In this document: positions 35,711 through 40,544 of the stretch, one piece after another
Layout: every line of letters begins with the position of its first letter
Numbering within the stretch: position 1 is the first letter of the stretch
NCBI GenBank assembly: GCA_903886975.1
Contig: CAISOB010000049.1
Span: 1 to 40,544, forward strand
Origin: an uncultured beta proteobacterium
GTDB lineage: Bacteria; Pseudomonadota; Gammaproteobacteria; Burkholderiales; Rhodocyclaceae
Length of the DNA: 40,544 nucleotides
Reading direction: 5' to 3'
The notes under the pieces: model-generated
Database searches by the model: none
Seen by the model: only the letters and a program-made list of their open reading frames with translations
What the model was told of the DNA's origin: nothing
Program-made: the position numbers and the translations under genes

Positions 35711-36251
35711 CGCCTGATCGAACGCCGCCGACAGCAGTCCGCGTCGTCGATCTTCCAAGAGGGCTGTCGCTTGACCTCGTTGGCAGAGTAACGACGAGAA
35801 GCCAACGCTGACCATTCCTGCTGTTCGGCGCGACAACCGACGAATGTTGTTGTTCGCGACAAGATAACCACCAAAATGCTAAGGTTAATTTAGGAAGACG
35901 TGAGGGCATGAAACGATAACAACGCCTCCACTTCCACTACTTTAGGCTTGACCCCGGATACCGAGTCGCAGGCGCTAGTTCCGGCTGCTCGACTATGTAT
36001 CACAACGCACGGAAAATCGGCTTCCCGCGTCAGATAATAAAATCGATCTTGGGTTTCAATACGGTCCGGTGCGCACACTGCCTTGACGAATCATACGGGC
36101 GGCCGTGCGAGCTGAACCGCACGCCAAGTGATCGGTGCGCGCGCGAGTCCGGAATTCGAGTGGACATGACGCGTACCGAGAAGGGCCGAGAAGCAAGCTT
36201 ACAGCGCGACCTTGTTCGCGTCGCACGATCATCGCCGATGAAGGAAGAATC
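35711..36251. other. Gene-poor stretch between sodB and the VOC gene
   Basis: 541 bp with only short frames on both strands that lack ribosome-binding sites and recognisable domains. An 86-residue plus-strand frame at 35995-36255 and minus-strand frames around 35616-36078 look non-coding. It is AT-richer than its neighbours in places (around 35870-35930) and lies at the boundary with the paoABC segment that ends in an insertion sequence, so it may be a degraded junction. Confidence 0.4.
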
Positions 36252-36623
36252 ATGAAAAGCAATCCGGTTGGTTGGTTTGAAATCTACGTTCAGGACATGG
36301 CGCGGGCCAAGACTTTTTATGAAGGCGTGTTTGCCGCCCAATTGCAGAAACTGGAAAGCCCTGGCGTGGAAATGTGGGCCTTCCCGATGCAGGAGAAGGC
36401 CACCGGCGCTGCCGGCGCCCTGGTGAAGATGGCCGGCTGCCCCTCGGGCGGCAACAGCACGTTGGTCTATTTCATGTGCGACGATTGCGCGGTCGAGGCC
36501 GGAAAGGCGAAAGAGCACGGCGGTCAAATCTTCAAAGACAAGGTTTCCATAGGACAGCACGGCTTCATATCTCTGGTCAAAGATACTGAGGGGAACCTGA
36601 TCGGCCTGCATTCGATGCAGTGA
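36252..36623 (+). CDS. VOC-family (glyoxalase/bleomycin-resistance-like) protein
   Basis: A 123-residue vicinal-oxygen-chelate fold protein with two beta-alpha repeats: NPVGWFEIYVQDMARAKTFYEGVFA (about residues 4-28) and YFMCDDCAVEAGKAKEHGGQIF (about 74-95), ending DTEGNLIGLHSMQ. An AAGGAAG site precedes the ATG. Its stop overlaps a possible GTG start of the redoxin-PaoA gene, so the two are probably co-transcribed. Substrate unknown. Confidence 0.85.
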   Translation: MKSNPVGWFEIYVQDMARAKTFYEGVFAAQLQKLESPGVEMWAFPMQEKATGAAGALVKMAGCPSGGNSTLVYFMCDDCAVEAGKAKEHGGQIFKDKVSIGQHGFISLVKDTEGNLIGLHSMQ

Positions 36624-36628
36624 CGCCA

Positions 36629-37726
36629 ATGGCCGCACCGATCAGTCAGCGCCCAGGCCGGACCGCAATCAAGTCCGTCTCTTCGCCGGAAGTGGGTAGC
36701 CGAGCTCCGGACTTCGTTCTTTCTGGACCTAACCGGAACATTCGTCTGAGTGATTTCCGTGGCCAGACGGTCATCCTTGCCTTTGCGGCGCCGGGTTGGG
36801 ATCCGGCCTTGGGCACTCAGATGGCACTCTTCAATACCCTGGCTCGACAGATCGAGCCCGCGGGTGCGCAGCTCCTCGGCATTGGACTCGAGAGCCCCTG
36901 GTGCAATCTCGACCTTGTCGGCGAGGCGACTGTGCGCTTTCCGTTGCTGCACGACTTTGATCCGGCGGGCGGGATCGCACAGCGCTATGGCGTATCCGGC
37001 AATCGAGCATTATTCGTTGTCGATGCTGCTGGCATCGTGCGTGCGAAATGGATATTGCAGACAGGACTCTTGCCGACGCCGCGAATGCTCGATGAAGTGT
37101 GGCGCAGTCTGTCTCGCCCTCTCTCGGTAGGCGGACCGGCCCTCACTCGCCGGCAATTCCTGCTCGGTTCGCTGGCCATTTCAGCAGCTCTTGCCTTGTC
37201 GCCGCTGCCGGCGGCGGCCGCAGAGGGAACAAGTAGGCGGCTGTCGGACGCGAGCGAAATTCGAACACTCGTGCTCAATGTGAATGGCGTCGATCACCAG
37301 CTAGAAGTCGACAGCCGCGTCACACTGCTTGACGCGCTGCGTGAGTATATTGGCCTGACCGGCACGAAGAAAGGGTGCGATCAGGGAACTTGCGGCGCGT
37401 GTACGGTGCTCGCTGACGGACGCAGAATAAAATCCTGTCTTACGTTGGCGCTGATGCGCGAAGGGCAGCGCATCACGACGATTGAAGGACTTGCCGCAAG
37501 CGGTCGACTGCATCCCCTGCAAGCCGCCTTTATTTCCCACGATGCCCTGCAATGCGGCTATTGCACGCCTGGGCAGATCATCTCGGCGCTTGCCCTGATC
37601 GACGAAGGGCACGCGCGTAGCGACGGCGAGATACGCGAATGGATGAGCGGCAATCTCTGCCGTTGCGGCTGCTATCCCAATATCGTCGACGCCATCCATG
37701 AAGTTGCTGCAGGTTCAAAGCCGTGA
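36629..37726 (+). CDS. paoA: Fusion of a peroxiredoxin-like domain with a PaoA-type [2Fe-2S] subunit of an aldehyde oxidoreductase
   Basis: A 365-residue protein in two parts. Residues about 21-162 form a redoxin/AhpC-TSA-like domain (EVGSRAPDFVLSG... FVVDAAGIVRAKW). The position of the peroxidatic cysteine reads PALGTQ, giving Leu61, while a second Cys is kept in ESPWCNLD (Cys92). Then TRRQF at 173-177 plus a hydrophobic stretch and an AAAA region (to about 199) look like a Tat signal. Residues about 210-365 match PaoA/YagT: a plant-type [2Fe-2S] site Cys250, 255, 258, 270 and a second site Cys309, 312, 344, 346. PaoA is normally periplasmic. A GTG at 36620 overlapping the VOC stop is an alternative start. 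Confidence 0.85.
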   Translation: MAAPISQRPGRTAIKSVSSPEVGSRAPDFVLSGPNRNIRLSDFRGQTVILAFAAPGWDPALGTQMALFNTLARQIEPAGAQLLGIGLESPWCNLDLVGEATVRFPLLHDFDPAGGIAQRYGVSGNRALFVVDAAGIVRAKWILQTGLLPTPRMLDEVWRSLSRPLSVGGPALTRRQFLLGSLAISAALALSPLPAAAAEGTSRRLSDASEIRTLVLNVNGVDHQLEVDSRVTLLDALREYIGLTGTKKGCDQGTCGACTVLADGRRIKSCLTLALMREGQRITTIEGLAASGRLHPLQAAFISHDALQCGYCTPGQIISALALIDEGHARSDGEIREWMSGNLCRCGCYPNIVDAIHEVAAGSKP

Positions 37727-38730
37727 GCCCGTTCAGCTATTTCCGTCCCGACAGCATCGAGGCCGCGCTCGCGCAACACGACGGCGTTCTCGCCCGCTAT
37801 CTTGCGGGCGGCACGAATCTGATCGATTTGATGAAGATCGATGTCGAAAAACCGAACGCCGTGATCGATGTCAATCGCTTGGCGCTCACTGCAATTGAAA
37901 GCGGAAACGGGGCTTTGCGAATCGGGGCGCTGGCACGCATGAGCGATGTTGCGGCCCACGCCGCAGTAGTCGCCGACTACCCGGTAATTGCCCAGGCCTT
38001 GGTCGCCAGCGCGTCGCCACAGCTGCGCAATATGGCCTCGATCGGCGGCAATTTGTTGCAACGCACGCGCTGCAGCTATTTTCGCGACATTGCTTTTGCG
38101 GCATGCAACAAGCGCAATCCCGGCAGCGGCTGCGCGGCGCTTGCCGGCGAGAATCGTCGCCACGCAGTCCTCGGCGTGAGCCCGTCGTGCATCGCAGTTC
38201 ATCCCTCGGATCTTGCCGTGGCGCTCGTCGCTCTCGACGCCACGGTGCACTTGCGCAGCACGCGCGGCGAGCGCGCGCTTGCGCTCGACGACTTCTATGT
38301 TCTGCCCGGCAACACACCGGATAAGGAAACACGATTGCAGCCGGGAGAGATGGTCGTCGCCGTCGAGGTGCCGGCTTCCACCGTGGCGCGGCACTCGACC
38401 TATTTAAAGATTCGAGATCGCGCCGCGTTCGAGTTTGCCCTGGTTTCCGCCGCCGTCGGCGTAGCGCTTGCCGCGGACGGCCGCATCGCGGACGCACGCG
38501 TTGCACTCGGCGGTGTCGGCAGCAAGCCCTGGCGCGCCCGCCGCGCCGAAGCGCTGCTTGTCGGCGAACCGCCGCAGCCCGCGCTTTTTGCCACGGCAGC
38601 CGCGGTCGCTCTCGAGGGTGCGCAGACGCAGCAACAGAATGCCTTCAAGGTCGAGCTGGCGCGGCGCACGTTGACGCGGGCTTTGCGGCGTGCCGCCAGC
38701 ACCGAGGAGATATCATGGACGGCTGGATAG
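37723..38730 (+). CDS. paoB: FAD-binding subunit of PaoABC-type molybdenum aldehyde oxidoreductase
   Basis: A 335-residue FAD subunit of the xanthine oxidase family. The FAD-binding loop is AGGTNLIDLMK (about residues 28-38) and the NMASIGGNLLQRTRC block (about 103-117) follows. Cys117, Cys128, Cys137 and Cys156 sit in the CSYFRDIAFAACNKRNPGSGC and SPSCIAVHPSD segments that carry the extra [4Fe-4S] cluster in E. coli PaoB. The GTG start overlaps the preceding stop by 4 nt, implying coupled translation. The protein passes electrons between the iron-sulfur and molybdenum subunits. Confidence 0.9.
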   Translation: MSPFSYFRPDSIEAALAQHDGVLARYLAGGTNLIDLMKIDVEKPNAVIDVNRLALTAIESGNGALRIGALARMSDVAAHAAVVADYPVIAQALVASASPQLRNMASIGGNLLQRTRCSYFRDIAFAACNKRNPGSGCAALAGENRRHAVLGVSPSCIAVHPSDLAVALVALDATVHLRSTRGERALALDDFYVLPGNTPDKETRLQPGEMVVAVEVPASTVARHSTYLKIRDRAAFEFALVSAAVGVALAADGRIADARVALGGVGSKPWRARRAEALLVGEPPQPALFATAAAVALEGAQTQQQNAFKVELARRTLTRALRRAASTEEISWTAG

Positions 38731-40415
38731 GCGATCCGCTGACTCGTTTCGATGCGCCGCTCAAAGTCGGCGGCGGCGCCCGCTATAGCGCCGAGATTCC
38801 CTTGCCGGGGTTGAGCTACGCCGTGCTGGTTCCGGCAACCATCGCCAGCGGCCGGATCGTCGCTATCGACGAGCGCTGGGCACGCAGCGCGCAAGGCGTT
38901 CTTGCCGTCATCAGCTTTCGTAATTCGCTCAAGCTGCAGCGCCCCAAATTCCTGCCGGCAGGGCAAAGCCTGCCGATCTTGCAGGGCCCCGACATCCATT
39001 ACGCCGGGCAGCCCATAGCCGTGGTCGTTGCCGACACTTTTGAACACGCGACGCACGCGGCATCACTGGTAGCGCTGAGCTACGACGCTCAAACTCCGGC
39101 CGCGGACATCGACGCTGCACTGGCCTCCGCTTACCAGCCGGAAAAAATCCAGAGCGGCTCGCCGGCTGCGAGCCGTCGCGGCAATTTCGAAACCGGTTTG
39201 CAGCAGGCCGAGGTTAGCATCAGCGCGGTCTATCGCACGCCGTTCGAGCATCACAATCCGATGGAGCCGCATGCGACGGTCGCCGCGTGGGACGCTGACG
39301 GCCTGACCGTCTACGAATCGACGCAAGGCGTCGCCAACAGCCAACAGGCCTTGGCGCAGATCTTCGGGATAGACCCGCAGCAGGTTCGCGTGATTTCGCA
39401 TTTTCTCGGCGGCGGATTTGGCTGCAAGGGACAAAATTGGCCGCATACCTCGATCGCCGCAATGGCGGCCAAGCAGGTCGGGCGGCCGGTCAAACTGGTG
39501 CTGACTCGCCCGCAAATGTTCAGCGCCAACGGCCACCGGCCAGCGACCATTCAGAGCGTGCAGCTCGGAGCAAACCGCTCAGGACGATTGACCGCGATTC
39601 GCCACGATAGCGTCAATCACACTTCACTGTCCGACGACTTCGTCGAGCCGGCCGGGAGCATCACCGAATATCTCTATTCCTGCCAGAACGTAGACGTCAG
39701 GCACCGCATCGTGCGCTTAAATACTGGCACCCCGACCTTTACGCGCGCCCCGGGGTTTTCCTCGGGATCTTTCGCGCTCGAATGCGCCATGGACGAGCTC
39801 GCCCACCGCTTGCAGATGGATCCGATCGCCTTGCGCCTCGCCAACTTTGCCGAACGTGACGAGCATGAAGACCGGCCGTGGTCGAGCAATTCCCTGCGCC
39901 TGTGCTATGCGCAGGGCGCTGCGCACTTCGGCTGGGAGCGCCGCCCGGCGACTCCGGGCAGTCGGCGCGAGGGGCACTGGCAGATCGGCTACGGCATGGC
40001 CGCGGCGTCGTATCCGGCACATTTTCGCCCGGCGAAAGCGCGAGCGATCATGAGGCCGAATGGCGAGGTCCTCGTGCAGTGCGGCACCCAGGACATTGGC
40101 ACCGGGACCTATACCGTGTTGGCTCAGGTCGCCGCGCAAGCGCTCGCCGTTCCGGTCGAGCGCGTACGCGTCGAACTGGGCGATACGCGGCTGCCTGTCG
40201 GGCCGGGCTCGGGCGGATCGTCGACTGCGGCGGCCGCCGGCTCCGCCGTGCATTTGGCGGCGCTGGCCTTGCGCAATAAACTCGTGGCCATCGCAATTGA
40301 CGATCCGGCGTCGCCATTGCACGATGCCCCCGCGAACGAAGTGGACGTCATCGACGGCCGCATGCAGCGTCGCAGCGCGTCAAGCGGCGAAAGCTATCAA
40401 GCCCTGCTAGTGTAG
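38715..40415 (+). CDS. paoC: Molybdopterin-binding subunit of PaoABC-type aldehyde oxidoreductase, truncated by an IS630-like insertion
   Basis: A 566-residue reading frame of the molybdenum subunit; relatives are about 730 residues. The N-terminal ammonium-hammerhead region (RFDAPLKVGGGARYSAEI), HNPMEPHATVA (about 177-187), FLGGGFGCKG (about 231-240), RAPG (about 345) and QDIGTGTYTVLAQVAA (about 454) are intact. The frame ends ALLV-stop where the sequence turns into an insertion sequence, so the last ~165 residues, which carry the active-site Glu, are missing. Start ATG has a GAGGAG site and overlaps paoB by 16 nt. As seen here the enzyme cannot be catalytically complete. Confidence 0.85.
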   Translation: MDGWIGDPLTRFDAPLKVGGGARYSAEIPLPGLSYAVLVPATIASGRIVAIDERWARSAQGVLAVISFRNSLKLQRPKFLPAGQSLPILQGPDIHYAGQPIAVVVADTFEHATHAASLVALSYDAQTPAADIDAALASAYQPEKIQSGSPAASRRGNFETGLQQAEVSISAVYRTPFEHHNPMEPHATVAAWDADGLTVYESTQGVANSQQALAQIFGIDPQQVRVISHFLGGGFGCKGQNWPHTSIAAMAAKQVGRPVKLVLTRPQMFSANGHRPATIQSVQLGANRSGRLTAIRHDSVNHTSLSDDFVEPAGSITEYLYSCQNVDVRHRIVRLNTGTPTFTRAPGFSSGSFALECAMDELAHRLQMDPIALRLANFAERDEHEDRPWSSNSLRLCYAQGAAHFGWERRPATPGSRREGHWQIGYGMAAASYPAHFRPAKARAIMRPNGEVLVQCGTQDIGTGTYTVLAQVAAQALAVPVERVRVELGDTRLPVGPGSGGSSTAAAAGSAVHLAALALRNKLVAIAIDDPASPLHDAPANEVDVIDGRMQRRSASSGESYQALLV

Positions 40416-40544
40416 TGCGTCATTTAGAAGTGCTCTTATTTAGTTTGGCCCGCGCTCGGGTGACCTTGGCCAGGATGTCCGACGCCTTGGCCGTCCAAAT
40501 GAAAGGCTTAGGATTGGCGTTGTGGGCTGCAATGTATTCGTTAA
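40410..40544 (-). mobile_element. Right end of an IS630-like insertion sequence (partial)
   Basis: Begins after a TA (40408-40409) inside the paoC frame, consistent with the TA target of IS630 elements, and runs off the window. The terminal repeat cannot be confirmed because the other end is not in view. It carries the 3' part of a transposase on the minus strand. Confidence 0.65.
40420..40544 (-). CDS. IS630-family transposase, C-terminal fragment (partial)
   Basis: The minus-strand frame ending at TGA 40422-40420 reads NEYIAAHNANPKPFIWTAKA followed by SDILAKVTRARAKLNKSTSK. The NPKPFxWT and DILAKVTRAR elements are typical of the last ~40 residues of IS630-family transposases. The rest of the gene, with the DDE catalytic residues, lies beyond the window. 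Confidence 0.78.
   Translation of the reverse strand, partial: NEYIAAHNANPKPFIWTAKASDILAKVTRARAKLNKSTSK

Noticed and set aside
35995..36255. 86-codon plus-strand frame in the sodB-VOC gap
   Set aside because: No ribosome-binding site or recognisable motif, and it overlaps the start of the VOC gene in another frame.

Overview
The window is about 40.5 kb of GC-rich chromosome. Gene content and order point to a betaproteobacterium, most likely of the Rhodocyclales group. Diagnostic blocks are exbB-exbD-lpxK-Trm112-kdsB-adk-hppA next to divergent xseA, argD-argF-argG followed by ppnP and yajQ, divergent rpsT/murJ, and a rhodoquinone-type rquA. This placement is inferred from gene order and protein features; no database search was run. 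I found no tRNA, rRNA or CRISPR array.

Layout. (1) 1-3021, all minus strand: a LysR regulator, a dicarboxylate/amino-acid:cation symporter and the start of a DUF1445 (D-glutamate cyclase-like) gene, which reads as an uptake-and-catabolism cassette. (2) 3258-5411: a stand-alone PilJ-type chemoreceptor. (3) 5780-10888, plus strand: a DOMON-like protein with a NamZ/DUF1343 glycosidase-like protein, a membrane PAS-PAS-GGDEF diguanylate cyclase and a GT4 glycosyltransferase. (4) 10894-15639: a CobD/CbiB-family membrane protein, a small unknown protein, a Nudix CoA pyrophosphatase with a small partner, a retropepsin-like aspartic protease whose start codon overlaps that of a divergent glutamine amidotransferase, and RquA. 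(5) 15908-19788: a SNF2 helicase that seems to have lost its N-terminal SWIM region, then yajQ and ppnP. (6) 19920-23280: argD-argF-argG. (7) 23483-27313: an orphan ParA-like ATPase, a small unknown gene, rpsT with a clear promoter and terminator, murJ and a PEBP/YbhB-like protein. (8) 27336-33255, minus strand: an envelope/energy operon (exbB, exbD, lpxK, Trm112-like, kdsB, adk, hppA). (9) 33256-33571: a divergent intergenic region with three DnaA-box-like sites beside AT-rich DNA. (10) xseA and sodB, then a 0.66-kb gene-poor stretch. (11) 36252-40544: a VOC protein and a paoABC-type molybdenum aldehyde oxidoreductase cluster, in which the iron-sulfur subunit is fused to a peroxiredoxin-like domain and the molybdenum subunit is cut off by an IS630-like insertion at the window edge.

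How the genes connect. Several genes serve cell-envelope construction or recycling (murJ, lpxK, kdsB, NamZ-like, ExbBD). RquA and the K+-independent proton-pumping pyrophosphatase suggest adaptation to oxygen-poor, energy-limited growth. The diguanylate cyclase and YajQ provide a possible c-di-GMP maker and reader. The most unusual items are the redoxin-PaoA fusion (its expected peroxidatic Cys is Leu, and a Tat-like motif sits in the middle of the protein), the LysR/symporter/DUF1445 cassette, the intergenic DnaA-box cluster, and the apparent decayed SWIM remnant upstream of the SNF2 gene.
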